Below, piece after piece: positions 9,468 to 19,758 of a DNA stretch of 43,002 nt (position 1 is its first letter; each line of letters starts with the position of its first letter). The translations under genes were made by a program, and so were the position numbers. The notes under the pieces were generated by a model, which saw only the letters and a list, made by a program, of their open reading frames with translations, had not been told where the DNA came from and did not search any database. Source of the DNA: Dehalococcoidia bacterium. Lineage in GTDB: Bacteria; Chloroflexota; Dehalococcoidia; Lucifugimonadales; UBA3495. The stretch is from the NCBI GenBank assembly GCA_022451925.1, contig JAKUNL010000007.1:5405-48406 (forward strand). Direction: 5' to 3'.

Positions 9468-10628
9468 CTAAACCGGATACTGGCTCATCAATTGCCTTGC
9501 AATCAACAGACGCTGAACCTCTGAAGTCCCTTCATAGATTGTAGTCACCCTGGCGTCTCGGAATATCCGCTCCACGCCTGCCTCCTGGAAATATCCGGCC
9601 CCACCATGTATTTGGATTGCCTTATTGGCCACTTCAATACACATCTCGGACGCCATGAGCTTAGCAATAGAAGCTTCCTGTAAAAATGGCTCTCCAGCAT
9701 CCATCAGGGTCGCTGCATTCATAGTAGCCACCCTAGAAGAATGAACCCCAACGGCCATGTCAGCCAACATGAATTGGACGGCCTGATGCTGAGCGATGGG
9801 TTTGCTAAAAGTTTCCCGCTGTTGGGCAAATCGGACTGCGGCTTCCAAGGCAGACTGCCCGATACCCACGCTCTGAGCGGCTATTATGATACGGCTCTGC
9901 GTCAGAATCTCCATGGCCAAGTTAAAACCCCGCCCGCGTTCGCCCAACAAGTTATCAGAACTGACCGGAGTGTCCTGGAAAACCACCTCGTCTGTGGTAG
10001 AACTGCGCATTCCTAGTTTGCCATGCATTGGATTTATGGTCAGTCCAGGAGCATCCTTACGCACAACAAAAGCGCTGACACCTTTGTAGCCTAATGAACG
10101 GTCTTCAGTTGCAAACACAACTATTGTGGAAGCTACCGAAGCATTAGTGATGAACATTTTGCTGCCGTTTAAAAAGAAAGTACCGTCACGCTCAGTCGCG
10201 GTAGTCTGTAGAGCGGCCGCATCAGAGCCGCCACTGGGCTCAGTGAGGGCAAATGCCGCTACCTCCTCTCCCGTAGCAAGAGGAGTTAACAAGCGTTCTT
10301 TCTGGTCATCGGTGCCGAATCTGGCAATACAAGCTGCCCCTAGAGCTAGATGCGCCAGCCAACTGACGCTAGTAGATGCGTCCCCGCGGGCAACTTCCTC
10401 AGCCGCCAAGGAAACTTGCCTATATCCGGCTGGACCACTGCCACCGTACTTGGTATCAATCCCCAGCCCAGTAAGGCCAAGATCAGCCAGTCCCCGCCAG
10501 TTATCCCATTGAAATTCGCCTTTCTCATCTGATTCTTTGGCCTTAGGGGCGATTTCATTATCAATGAAATTACGGAGTGTGCTCTGTAGCATCTGTTCCT
10601 CTTCTGACAGTATCACGTCAGGCATCAC
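9468..10628 (-). CDS. Acyl-CoA dehydrogenase
   Basis: FALTEPSGGSDAAALQTTA, QIHGGAGYFQEAGVERIFRDARVTTIYEGTSEVQRLLIAR signature. Confidence 0.95.
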   Translation of the reverse strand: MMPDVILSEEEQMLQSTLRNFIDNEIAPKAKESDEKGEFQWDNWRGLADLGLTGLGIDTKYGGSGPAGYRQVSLAAEEVARGDASTSVSWLAHLALGAACIARFGTDDQKERLLTPLATGEEVAAFALTEPSGGSDAAALQTTATERDGTFFLNGSKMFITNASVASTIVVFATEDRSLGYKGVSAFVVRKDAPGLTINPMHGKLGMRSSTTDEVVFQDTPVSSDNLLGERGRGFNLAMEILTQSRIIIAAQSVGIGQSALEAAVRFAQQRETFSKPIAQHQAVQFMLADMAVGVHSSRVATMNAATLMDAGEPFLQEASIAKLMASEMCIEVANKAIQIHGGAGYFQEAGVERIFRDARVTTIYEGTSEVQRLLIARQLMSQYPV

Positions 10629-10739
10629 ATTTCTCCATTTATACTTTATTGTGCCTATTTAATTGAACAACAATTGATAATAATTTAAATACTTGTCTAT
10701 TTAATTTCTACTATTCGATACAGAAATCATCTGAGATAG

Positions 10740-12413
10740 CTAGAAGGATAAGGTTCCATCTTGCTCGCCAAATACCCCTCTAAGCACTTCGCATATCTCT
10801 CCCAAAGTGCAGTAGTTCTCAACACATTCCAAGATAGCTGGAACGGTATTATCATCGGTCTGGGCTACCTGCTTTAAGCGCTCTAGAGCGTTCCTAACTT
10901 TACTGTCGTCACGACATTGACGGAGCCGTTCCAAACGCCCGACTTGACTCTTAGCTGCTTCCTCATTAACCCGCATAAGACCTTCTATAGGAACTTCCTC
11001 GGTGGTGAACCTGTTTACCCCAACGACAGTACGGTCTCCGGACTCCACCTCTTGACCGTGCCTGTAAGCAGAGTCTCCGATCTCTCTAACCTGGAAACCT
11101 TGCTCAATAGCTTCAACCGCGCCGCCTATGTCGTCAATCTGCTGAATATATTCTAGGGCCTGGGATTCCAGTTCGTTGGTCAAACTCTCGATGTAGTACG
11201 AACCTCCCAAGGGGTCGACGACGTCTGCAGCGCCACTCTCAAAAGCTAATATCTGCTGGGTCCGGAGAGACAGTTGTACCGAATCCTCCGACGGCAAGGC
11301 CAGCGCCTCGTCGCGAGAGTTCACGTGCAGCGATTGCGAACCACCGAGGATCGCTGACAAAGCCTGGATCGTGCAACGTATAAGGTTGTTATCTGGCTGC
11401 TGAGCAGTGAGGCTCACGCCCGCTGTCTGAGTATGAAACCGTAGCATCATGGAGCGCGGGTCTTTGGCACCAAAGCGATCTTTCATAATCCTGGCCCACA
11501 TACGGCGAGCCGCTCTGAACTTGGCCACTTCTTCAAATAAGTTGTTCTGGGCCACAAAGAAGAAGGACAACCTAGGCCCAAATTCGTCTATCTTAAGCCC
11601 AGCATCCAAAGCTGCCTGAACATAAGCAATGGCATTTGAAAAGGTGAAGGCAAGTTCCTGCACAGCAGTGGCCCCCGCCTCACGCATATGATATCCAGAG
11701 ATGCTGATTGTGTTCCACTTGGGCACGTTATCATGGCAATATTTGAACAGATCCACTACCAACCGCATTGACTGCCGCGGCGGGTAAGCATAGGTGCCTC
11801 TAGCAATGTATTCCTTGAGAATGTCATTCTGCACAGTGCCGCTGATTTCTTCCATGGACACGCCCTGTTTACGGGCAGTAACTATGTAGAAGCAGAGCAA
11901 CACGGACGCAGTAGCATTGATAGTCATGGAGGTGCTGACCTTAGCCATAGGTATCTGGTCGAACAAGGTTTCCATATCCTCCAGGCTGCAGATAGGCACC
12001 CCGACCTTGCCCACTTCACCGTTGGCTAACACGTGGTCTGAGTCGTATCCGATTTGAGTCGGCAGATCAAAGGCAATCGAAAGCCCAGTCTGGCCATTTT
12101 CCAACAGATAGCGAAACCGTTCATTCGTATCGGCGGCTGTGCCGTAGCCTGAATATTGGCGCATTGTCCAAACCCGCCCACGGTAGGTGTTTGGTTGGAC
12201 CCCTCTGGTATAAGGAAATTCTCCGGGATAGCCAAGGTCGTTATCGTAGTCCAAACCCTGACGTTGTAAATCTTCGGGGCTATATAGCGAGCCGATGACC
12301 AGACCACTGTCGGTTTGAAAATTATCGCGCCGTTCCGGAAATCTCTTGACAACGGGGTCCAAAGTCTCCCGTTTCCACTGTTCCTTATCACTGCTAGGCA
12401 TGCCGAACTCCAA
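10740..12413 (-). CDS. Methylmalonyl-CoA mutase large (catalytic) subunit
   Basis: [86 protein letters not shown]. Confidence 0.95.
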   Translation of the reverse strand: MEFGMPSSDKEQWKRETLDPVVKRFPERRDNFQTDSGLVIGSLYSPEDLQRQGLDYDNDLGYPGEFPYTRGVQPNTYRGRVWTMRQYSGYGTAADTNERFRYLLENGQTGLSIAFDLPTQIGYDSDHVLANGEVGKVGVPICSLEDMETLFDQIPMAKVSTSMTINATASVLLCFYIVTARKQGVSMEEISGTVQNDILKEYIARGTYAYPPRQSMRLVVDLFKYCHDNVPKWNTISISGYHMREAGATAVQELAFTFSNAIAYVQAALDAGLKIDEFGPRLSFFFVAQNNLFEEVAKFRAARRMWARIMKDRFGAKDPRSMMLRFHTQTAGVSLTAQQPDNNLIRCTIQALSAILGGSQSLHVNSRDEALALPSEDSVQLSLRTQQILAFESGAADVVDPLGGSYYIESLTNELESQALEYIQQIDDIGGAVEAIEQGFQVREIGDSAYRHGQEVESGDRTVVGVNRFTTEEVPIEGLMRVNEEAAKSQVGRLERLRQCRDDSKVRNALERLKQVAQTDDNTVPAILECVENYCTLGEICEVLRGVFGEQDGTLSF

Positions 12414-12687
12414 AACTCTCTGAGGCGACGATTAAAGGGGGCTAGCGACGTAAGCCAGCCCTTGGGTCGGATAAGCCCACCAATTGTACCCATATAAATT
12501 GAGGCACTCAAGGATAGTCACCTATGGAAAACCCGACCAAACCATTATCAGCCCTCCAATAGGAAAAACCTATCAACCACAACAATCTTATGAGGCAGAA
12601 ACAATATTCCGATCGGCACGAATTAGCTCATTAGGTACTAAGCCACACTTGAGGTGTAGAACTTCTCAAGGCATAAGACTGTCATTA

Positions 12688-13074
12688 TCACTCAAGAATC
12701 ACAACCGCTTCAATCTCAACGTCCAGTCCTGGCTCGGCTAAGGCAGTAATCTCAACTAGGGAGTTGGCAGGATATTGCCCCTCAAAGTACTTGGCAAAAA
12801 GCGCCTCCATCTGTTGAGGGTCTGCCTTATAATCAGCCATGCTGGTTACAAAGCAAGTGAGCTTGGCAAAGTTGCCGGGCCCAACGCCCTCTTCTGCTGC
12901 AATTGAAACCAGTCGGTTCAAGGTCACTTCCAGTTGTTCCATCATGGACTTACCTTGGGTGTCAGTACCCCGAGCCGTACAACCGGAGATATACAAGGTG
13001 TTGCCAGCTTTAACTGCACGGCTATAGTTGGGGCCCGTGGGAGCTATGACGTATTCCTTCCTTTCCAATGCCAT
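12688..13074 (-). CDS. RidA/YjgF family protein
   Basis: APTGPNYSRAVKAGNTLYISG...VTSMADYKADPQQMEALFAKYFEGQYPANSLVEITALAEPGLDVEIEAV. Confidence 0.92.
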   Translation of the reverse strand: MALERKEYVIAPTGPNYSRAVKAGNTLYISGCTARGTDTQGKSMMEQLEVTLNRLVSIAAEEGVGPGNFAKLTCFVTSMADYKADPQQMEALFAKYFEGQYPANSLVEITALAEPGLDVEIEAVVILE

Positions 13075-13206
13075 CTGCCTACTCCTGTCTAATACTTCAG
13101 ATCCATTTCGAGAGAATTCTAATAAAATCTCCGGTCTGCGTCACGAAACGGCCTCACGGTCTAGCACGGCTCACTCACAGCAGCTATAATTGATTAGCTT
13201 ATTAGT

Positions 13207-13280
13207 GCGGGTGTAGCTCAGTGGTAGAGCTCCAGCCTTCCAAGCTGGCCATGTGGGTTCGATTCCCATCACCCGCTCCA
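13207..13280 (+). tRNA. tRNA-Gly(TCC), CCA encoded
   Basis: GCGGGTG...CACCCGC acceptor stem, anticodon loop CTTCCAA, TTCGATTC T-loop; TATAAT at 13185-13190. Confidence 0.95.
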
Positions 13281-13289
13281 CTTCGCAAA

Positions 13290-13325
13290 AAAGAGGTCCT
13301 TCCAATAAACTGGAAGGACCTCTTT
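13290..13325. terminator. Intrinsic terminator, probably bidirectional, between tRNA-Gly (+) and the minus-strand gene ending at 13349
   Basis: Perfect 15-bp stem AAAGAGGTCCTTCCA / TGGAAGGACCTCTTT, 6-nt loop, A-rich before and T-rich after. Confidence 0.88.
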
Positions 13326-13348
13326 CATTTTTCCAGATTCAATTTCGA

Positions 13349-13804
13349 CTACTTCATCAACAGATTTCTAGCCGCCTCTCTCACAGATTCACCGTCCAGA
13401 TCTACCGAGTATCTTCCATCATCCATCTTCTTAAACGCATCATCGTTATTAAAGGTCTTCAAGAGTTCGGCCACAACTGGGTCACGTTTGTCATCTGGCA
13501 AGTCGACCGAATTATCTGACTCCCCAAGGTGGCGCTTAATCTCATGTTCGACCAACTCGGCTTCAACATACCGTTGTTGAATCAGATTAATCTCTCCGAG
13601 GTGCCTTCCTAGGTAACATCCGCCGAACTGCATGGACTCGCTATGCCGTCCTTCAAAGTCTCCTTCACTCCGATACTTGGGTTCCAATTCTTCGGATTCC
13701 ATGTAATCGTGTATTTCCTGGTCTTCGGGGTCTGGAGTCTCCAAATTGGAGATCATAACAACCGTGTACATAAAAAAGTCAGCCGGTTCAACTTTGATAA
13801 TCAT
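13349..13804 (-). CDS. Hypothetical protein, 151 aa, acidic
   Basis: Full-length ORF following the panE-like gene with 33-nt gap; no family recognised. Confidence 0.7.
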   Translation of the reverse strand: MIIKVEPADFFMYTVVMISNLETPDPEDQEIHDYMESEELEPKYRSEGDFEGRHSESMQFGGCYLGRHLGEINLIQQRYVEAELVEHEIKRHLGESDNSVDLPDDKRDPVVAELLKTFNNDDAFKKMDDGRYSVDLDGESVREAARNLLMK

Positions 13805-13837
13805 CGTGTAACTCTCTCAAGATCGAAGTTGCTCCAA

Positions 13838-14893
13838 CTATCTAGCCACCGCGTTTAACACTCGCTCCACATGGTCTTCGCTCTGCTCCAGGGTCTTGTC
13901 ATCAATGCCGTTCATTACTTCGATCACCGCATCATTGTAAGGAGTCGGAATCGCAACCTCACGGCCCTTGGCGGCTACCAGGCCGTTCATCATATTGATC
14001 TCTGAACGGCGTCCCTTGTAGACATCTTGGGCCATCGAAGCCAACCAGTTCACACGGCCACCATGGGCCGACATGAATCCATCCAGTTCTTCAAAGACAT
14101 CTCCTTTGTCAGCGTCGGCCCAGGTCTCTGCAGGCATGCCCTGAATTGGAACAACCTTTAAACCCATGGCCAGGCCGACACTGGCAGCCTCTTTGGCCAG
14201 ATGGATTCTAATCTTACGGAGACGAGGGTCTTCGGCCATCTGCTGCGAACCCATGCCGGTGGAGGCAGATATTCCATTACCCATGGAATTCTGGGACAAC
14301 TTTGCCCAGCGCTCTCCCCACAAATTGTCCGAAGCATAAGCAGCATCAATGTTATCCAACAACCCAGCCACCATTTCAGCGCGAGGAGTTATTCGTCCGT
14401 CTTGTTCCCCGACACGGAATACAGTATGACCTGAGTCTCGGCCAACAGCGCCACCCCGGGTAACCAATGCAGGTTCCCAGAGGGCGACCTCAATATGGGA
14501 TGCGATGCAACCTAACTGCCTCTGCGGCCCAACAATCTCTCCGATTGGTACATCGTTCCAGCAATTCTGCAAGGAAACGAAGAAGCCGTCATCCCGAACA
14601 TAGCGTTTTATGAAATGAGTGGCCCACTCAGTATCATACGATTTGACAGCGATGAAGACCCAGTCAAATGGAACCGCGATGTTCTGGGCGTCAGTCAAAC
14701 CCATAGCTTTGACTGGAACGTTAAACGGGCCCTGGCTACCGGTAACGTCGAGGCCCGTCTTGTTCATCTTGGACACGTGCTCGGGCCACATATCGATGAA
14801 GGTCACATCTTCTCCGATCCTGTTCAAGAAAGCCCCCACGTAACTGCCCAATGCGCCCGCACCCATAATGCCAATCTTATCGCCCATAATCAT
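13838..14893 (-). CDS. 2-dehydropantoate 2-reductase family (ketopantoate reductase-like)
   Basis: IGIMGAGALGSYVGAFLNRIG nucleotide-binding motif, AVKSYDT, KLSQNSMGNGISASTG. Confidence 0.85.
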   Translation of the reverse strand: MIMGDKIGIMGAGALGSYVGAFLNRIGEDVTFIDMWPEHVSKMNKTGLDVTGSQGPFNVPVKAMGLTDAQNIAVPFDWVFIAVKSYDTEWATHFIKRYVRDDGFFVSLQNCWNDVPIGEIVGPQRQLGCIASHIEVALWEPALVTRGGAVGRDSGHTVFRVGEQDGRITPRAEMVAGLLDNIDAAYASDNLWGERWAKLSQNSMGNGISASTGMGSQQMAEDPRLRKIRIHLAKEAASVGLAMGLKVVPIQGMPAETWADADKGDVFEELDGFMSAHGGRVNWLASMAQDVYKGRRSEINMMNGLVAAKGREVAIPTPYNDAVIEVMNGIDDKTLEQSEDHVERVLNAVAR

Positions 14894-14967
14894 CCTCTCT
14901 TAAACTGTCACACCCGAAGCCTCGCCAGACTCAGGTCATGTTGCCTATTAGAATTAGTCGAGTTCAT

Positions 14968-16554
14968 TTACAAAGCCCCTAGATGGGCCAACCTAACATT
15001 ATGAATGTGTCCCAAAGCCTGTATCTCTTCCATCACCGCCGAGGGAACTGGATCATCCAAACCAATCACCATCATGGCCCTACCTCTCAGTGCCAGACGT
15101 CCAACTTCCATAAAACTGATATTGATATTGTGACGTCCTGCAATCATTCCCACCGCTCCGATTGACCCAGGCTGATCTTGGTTATCCACAAACAGCATAT
15201 AAGGGGTAGTCGGGATTATATCCAGCCAGTAATCATCAATCTTCACAATGTGCGGCTCGTTCCTCAGAGACGTGCCCGCCAGGGTTATGCTTCCCTCGCT
15301 GGTTTCAATAGTTGCGCTAATAATGCTGGAGTATTCAGGAGACGATGTATTGTGTTGTTCGGTGATATTGAGTCCCCGTTCTCGGGCCAACACCGGAGCG
15401 TTGATCAGGTTCACCTGACCGATTGTGATCGGATCCATCAATCCAGCTAATACGGCTGACTGGATAGAGCGAGTGTCATGCTCCGCAATTTCTCCCTGAT
15501 AGCTGATGGTTATGCCGATGAATTGGCCATCAGCCAGATGGGTCAATAACTTCCCCACCACGGTCCCTACCGGAATATACGGTGCCAACACCGCGTGGAC
15601 TTCTGGAGCAACGGGCGGAGAGTTGACTGTATTTCTAGCCGGTTCACCCCGAAGAACCATCAATACCTGCTCGGATGCCTCAATGGCCACCTCCCGCTGA
15701 GCCTCTTCCGTAGAGGCTCCCAGATGGGGAGTGACCACGACTTTCGGATGCTCAACAAGAGTAGTGTTCTGCGGCGGTTCCTCAGCAAAAACATCCAAGG
15801 CTACACCACCAAGTTGCCCCGAATCCAGTCCATCTATAATTGCCTGTTCGTCAATAAGCTCGCCGCGGGCCACGTTAATCAGGCGAGCTCCTGGCTTTAG
15901 CAACTTGACTTCTTCACTCCCAATCATGTGGCGAGTACCGTCGGTCAATGGCGTATGCAAAGTTATAAAGTCGGCCTGAGCAAGTAGATCTTCCAAGGAA
16001 AGTAATTCGATCCCTATTCTTTTTGCATAATCTGGGGACACAAACGGGTCATAACCAACCAATCTCATATTGAAGCTCTGTGCACGCTGGGCAACCTCAG
16101 AACCAACTCTTCCTAAGCCACAAACGCCGAGGGTCTTGGCTCGCACTTCCACACCCATGAACGCACTCCGCTTCCACTCACCAGACTTCAAGGATTGATG
16201 AGCGAACGGCACGTTCCTGGACAATGCAAGCATTAGAGCCATAGTGTGCTCCGCCGCAGCCACTGTGTTTCCCGTGGGAGCATTTACCACGGCAATGCCG
16301 GCAGCGGTAGCTGATTCTAGATCGATATTATCAACGCCGATACCGGCACGGCCGACAACCTGCAACTTCTTAGCTTGTTCGATGACCTCTTTGGTCACCT
16401 TAGTCTCGCTGCGGACAACCAACCCTTCATAGTCGGCAATAATTGCCAACAAATCTTGAGGGTCCATACCCGTTTTAACGTCAACTTCTGCATGGGCTTT
16501 TAGAAGGTCAACACCCTCAGCGCCAATAGGGTCTGCTACTAAAATTTTGGGCAT
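14968..16554 (-). CDS. serA: D-3-phosphoglycerate dehydrogenase with C-terminal ACT domain
   Basis: VVGRAGIGVDNIDLESAT, GVCGLGRVGSEVAQRAQSF, ARGELIDEQA, C-terminal DQPGSIGAVGMIAGRHNINISFMEVGR ACT domain. Confidence 0.95.
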   Translation of the reverse strand: MPKILVADPIGAEGVDLLKAHAEVDVKTGMDPQDLLAIIADYEGLVVRSETKVTKEVIEQAKKLQVVGRAGIGVDNIDLESATAAGIAVVNAPTGNTVAAAEHTMALMLALSRNVPFAHQSLKSGEWKRSAFMGVEVRAKTLGVCGLGRVGSEVAQRAQSFNMRLVGYDPFVSPDYAKRIGIELLSLEDLLAQADFITLHTPLTDGTRHMIGSEEVKLLKPGARLINVARGELIDEQAIIDGLDSGQLGGVALDVFAEEPPQNTTLVEHPKVVVTPHLGASTEEAQREVAIEASEQVLMVLRGEPARNTVNSPPVAPEVHAVLAPYIPVGTVVGKLLTHLADGQFIGITISYQGEIAEHDTRSIQSAVLAGLMDPITIGQVNLINAPVLARERGLNITEQHNTSSPEYSSIISATIETSEGSITLAGTSLRNEPHIVKIDDYWLDIIPTTPYMLFVDNQDQPGSIGAVGMIAGRHNINISFMEVGRLALRGRAMMVIGLDDPVPSAVMEEIQALGHIHNVRLAHLGAL

Positions 16555-17576
16555 AATCTCCTGTTCCTAAGAACCCAACCAAGAACTTTCGAATAAGTCG
16601 CGGGTTCCAGACCTAAACTTTAGCACAGGTAAAGAGAAGCGGGGAGATTCCGTACAGAATTACATCATCGGCAACTTGTCTCCAATTGATCTGCATAACA
16701 GATATCCAACCAAATAACTACTAAAGAGATCAAGTCAGATGAAGCGACGAGACAGATGCCCACTTAGCCTCTAGGAGGCATATTGATCCCATACAACAAA
16801 AGCAACAGACCGGTTAACGTACGTCTATGAGATGCACATAAAATGGAAGTTGGGCCCTGTCACCTATATTAGAGGGACAAACAATGAAGGCTCCTCACAG
16901 TAATAGCGGCACCAGGATCACTAATTAAGTAAATGCCAAACACAAATTAGCTACCAACACAGACGGTAGCCACCCCGCTTCAATCAAAGTGAGAGCGAGA
17001 TGATCCTCACTAGCTGACGATAATTCAGTAACAATACCTCGTTGTGGGTCAAATATCATCAGCCTTGACCCACAGTGACCTCACGGTTAGCATTAGCCTT
17101 GGCTTTCAATCTTGTTTAGGTGAGAGAAAGCGTAGCTTTCATTAAATTCCATATGGTGGTCAATCTAGTGCAACAGCTCGATACCACTGTATCTGTCGAC
17201 AAGAACGTCGTCTGTAGCTATAACGAAGCCTTTGATATTTAGTAAAAGATTCCGTTGGATCCGTAATGACCACCGTGCTTTATGGCCTAACAAGGGAAAC
17301 TCTCGTACCTCCATCGGATAGAACCAAGTTTAAATCGAAGCAGGTTGGCTACGCCTTTCGAAACGAGCCCTTTCCATCACCTACAACAGGGAGTTAGAGA
17401 CCAAACGCATCTCAGACATGGGATGGGTCCGCTAAAACAAGGGCCTGGACACGTATGGGGCGTGGAGATGTGCAAAGTTCGTCTAGGCAAAATTCTCGAG
17501 GAACTAGTCTGCACGAAGCGTTGAAGATCTAACCCAAGTCCAATAAATCCAAACCTCAAAAAGCGAAGGTGTCGAA

Positions 17577-18797
17577 ATGTTTTTGATGCGGTTCACGGAA
17601 CGAGCTTACACCAGCTACACAGAGGAAGCTGTCAGGAACAGCGCCAACGAAGCGGTGAGGCTAACATTCTCCAACAAGAATTTTGATCCGCAGATTGGCG
17701 CCCGCCAATACAATGAATATTTAGACGAGTACGAATACTGTGAAGAAGTGGGATTCGACGGCCTGATGCTCAACGAGCACCACAACACACCCACTTGCCT
17801 AGGCGCGACTATGAATCTAGAAGCAGCCATATTGGCCCGCAATACAAAGAAGCCCAAAATTGTTTTGATGGGCAACCCCCTGCCTACCTTTGAGAACCCA
17901 TTAAGGGTAGCTGAAGAGATCGCTGAAATAGATATGATATCCAATGGCCGCGTGGTTTCAGGCTTCGTCCGAGGCACAGGTGTGGAAAGCTTGGCCGCCA
18001 ACGTCAACCCACTCCACAACAGAGAACGTTTCGAAGAGGCCCATGACCTCATAATCAAGACTTGGACCACGCCTGGGCCGTTCCGATGGGAGGGCAAGCA
18101 CTACCACTTCAGAGTGGTGAACCCATTTCAATTGCCAGTACAAAATCCTCACCCTCCGGTTTGGATCCCTGGGTTAGGTAGTCCCCAAACACTGGTCTGG
18201 GCCGCCGAGCGTGGTTACCCTTACATATACCTAGAGACAGATCCCCAGGGCACCCAAGACATGATGGCGATCTACACAGAAGCCGCCCGCGAGGTCGGTT
18301 ACGAACCAGGGCCGGAAAACTTTGGTTACCTTTGCCGCATCCACGTTCAAGATACTGACGAAAAAGCATATGAATCGGCCAAAGGTTTCTTGACCGGAAA
18401 CGTCGGAGTGGGTCGGGTTCCAGTACCAAAGGACTATATGTTGCCAGTTGGATACGGCGGCAAAAGAGACGATCCCAAGATCTCCAAATACCTGGGCCGG
18501 ATTCGCAAGGACCCATTCTTGGGTCTTGGCTTGGAAACCGCCTCGTACGACCAAATCCTAGCCTCCAACCGATGGATCGTAGGAAGCCCTGAAACAGTCA
18601 TCAGGAAACTGAGAGAGACTCTTTCGGTCATCCGACCTGGAATCCTAGGTGTCTGGACCAACGACGGTGATACTACTCACGCCGACACCATGCGCTGCCT
18701 GGAACTCATGGGGCAGGAGGTTCTACCCGGAATACGTGAAATCGGCAAAGACCTGGAACTGACTGACCCCTTCCAAAAAAAGGCCATCACGGCCTAG
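17577..18797 (+). CDS. LLM class (luciferase-like) flavin-dependent monooxygenase
   Basis: EYCEEVGFDGLMLNEHHNTP, LMGNPLPTFENPLRVAEEIAEIDMISNGRVVSGFVRGTG, PHPPVWIPGLGSPQT. Confidence 0.93.
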   Translation: MFLMRFTERAYTSYTEEAVRNSANEAVRLTFSNKNFDPQIGARQYNEYLDEYEYCEEVGFDGLMLNEHHNTPTCLGATMNLEAAILARNTKKPKIVLMGNPLPTFENPLRVAEEIAEIDMISNGRVVSGFVRGTGVESLAANVNPLHNRERFEEAHDLIIKTWTTPGPFRWEGKHYHFRVVNPFQLPVQNPHPPVWIPGLGSPQTLVWAAERGYPYIYLETDPQGTQDMMAIYTEAAREVGYEPGPENFGYLCRIHVQDTDEKAYESAKGFLTGNVGVGRVPVPKDYMLPVGYGGKRDDPKISKYLGRIRKDPFLGLGLETASYDQILASNRWIVGSPETVIRKLRETLSVIRPGILGVWTNDGDTTHADTMRCLELMGQEVLPGIREIGKDLELTDPFQKKAITA

Positions 18798-18944
18798 CTA
18801 GTAACCGTCGGAGAACAGTGTCCAGATGTAACGTCGGCTACGAAGATACTTCGTATAGACAACCTAAAACGTGCTGAGCTAAGCTCTGCGACAATTGCTG
18901 AATGCTGGCGAAAGTCAGTTAACGACCTCAGAAGGAGATACAAA

Positions 18945-19727
18945 ATGGTGGCTTTCAAAGAAGAGATGGTGGACGTTGGTGGCACCAAAGTACATACCAT
19001 GAAGGGTGGCTCGGGCGAGCCCCTGTTGCTCCTGCACGGAGCTGGCGGGAACAACGGCTGGCTAAAATCCATCGACGCTCTAGCAGAGAAGTACACCGTC
19101 TACTACCCCTCTCATCCTGGGTATGGAAAGTCGGAACGGCCCGAATGGCTGGAAACCATCCCCGACATGGCCGCCTTTTACACCTGGTACCTCGAGACCC
19201 TAGGATTAGAAGGTATCCGTGCCGTCGGATTTTCCATGGGTGGATGGATTGCCTCCGAAATCGCCGCTACATGTGGACACTCATTCAGCAAGTTAATGCT
19301 GGTCGGCGCAGTCGGTATCAAACCAAACGTCGCAGAGATTGCCGACCTGTTCATCATCAGTCCGGCCCAAGTTTTGGAACTGATGTTCCACGACCCCAAC
19401 CAGGCCCCTGAATACCAGGACATATACCAGAAAGAACTCACGCCGGAAGAAGCCATGACCGCCGAGACAAACCGCGAAATGGCGGTTCGTCTATGCTGGA
19501 AGCCCTATATGCACGACCCTCGATTGGCTAACCTGCTAGCACGGGTGAATATCCCGACAAGAATGGTATGGGGCAAGAATGACCAAATAGTACCCCTAGA
19601 GTGCGGCGAGTTGTACAACGAAGCAATCAAAGGTTCAGACCTAGTGGTCATAGAAAACTGCGGCCACTCGCCTCAAGTAGAAAAACCGGACGAGTTCATC
19701 AAAATAGCCCTCGATTTTCTGGCATAA
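18945..19727 (+). CDS. Alpha/beta hydrolase
   Basis: LLLLHGAGGNNGW, GFSMGGWIA nucleophile elbow, RMVWGKNDQIVPLE acid, CGHSPQVEKPDEF His. Confidence 0.93.
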   Translation: MVAFKEEMVDVGGTKVHTMKGGSGEPLLLLHGAGGNNGWLKSIDALAEKYTVYYPSHPGYGKSERPEWLETIPDMAAFYTWYLETLGLEGIRAVGFSMGGWIASEIAATCGHSFSKLMLVGAVGIKPNVAEIADLFIISPAQVLELMFHDPNQAPEYQDIYQKELTPEEAMTAETNREMAVRLCWKPYMHDPRLANLLARVNIPTRMVWGKNDQIVPLECGELYNEAIKGSDLVVIENCGHSPQVEKPDEFIKIALDFLA

Positions 19728-19758
19728 GAAGTTAGCAGCTCTCTCCAAAGGAGACATT

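Noticed and set aside
8383-12687. Cobalamin riboswitch near the B12-dependent mutase genes or the BtuF-like gene
   Set aside because: I looked for B12-box-like sequences in the upstream gaps (including 36858-36977) and saw none.
13221-13580. 119-aa and 88-aa plus-strand ORFs (MWVRFPSPAP / MGSIPITRS)
   Set aside because: Translations of tRNA-Gly running into antisense of the minus-strand hypothetical gene; classic spurious ORFs.
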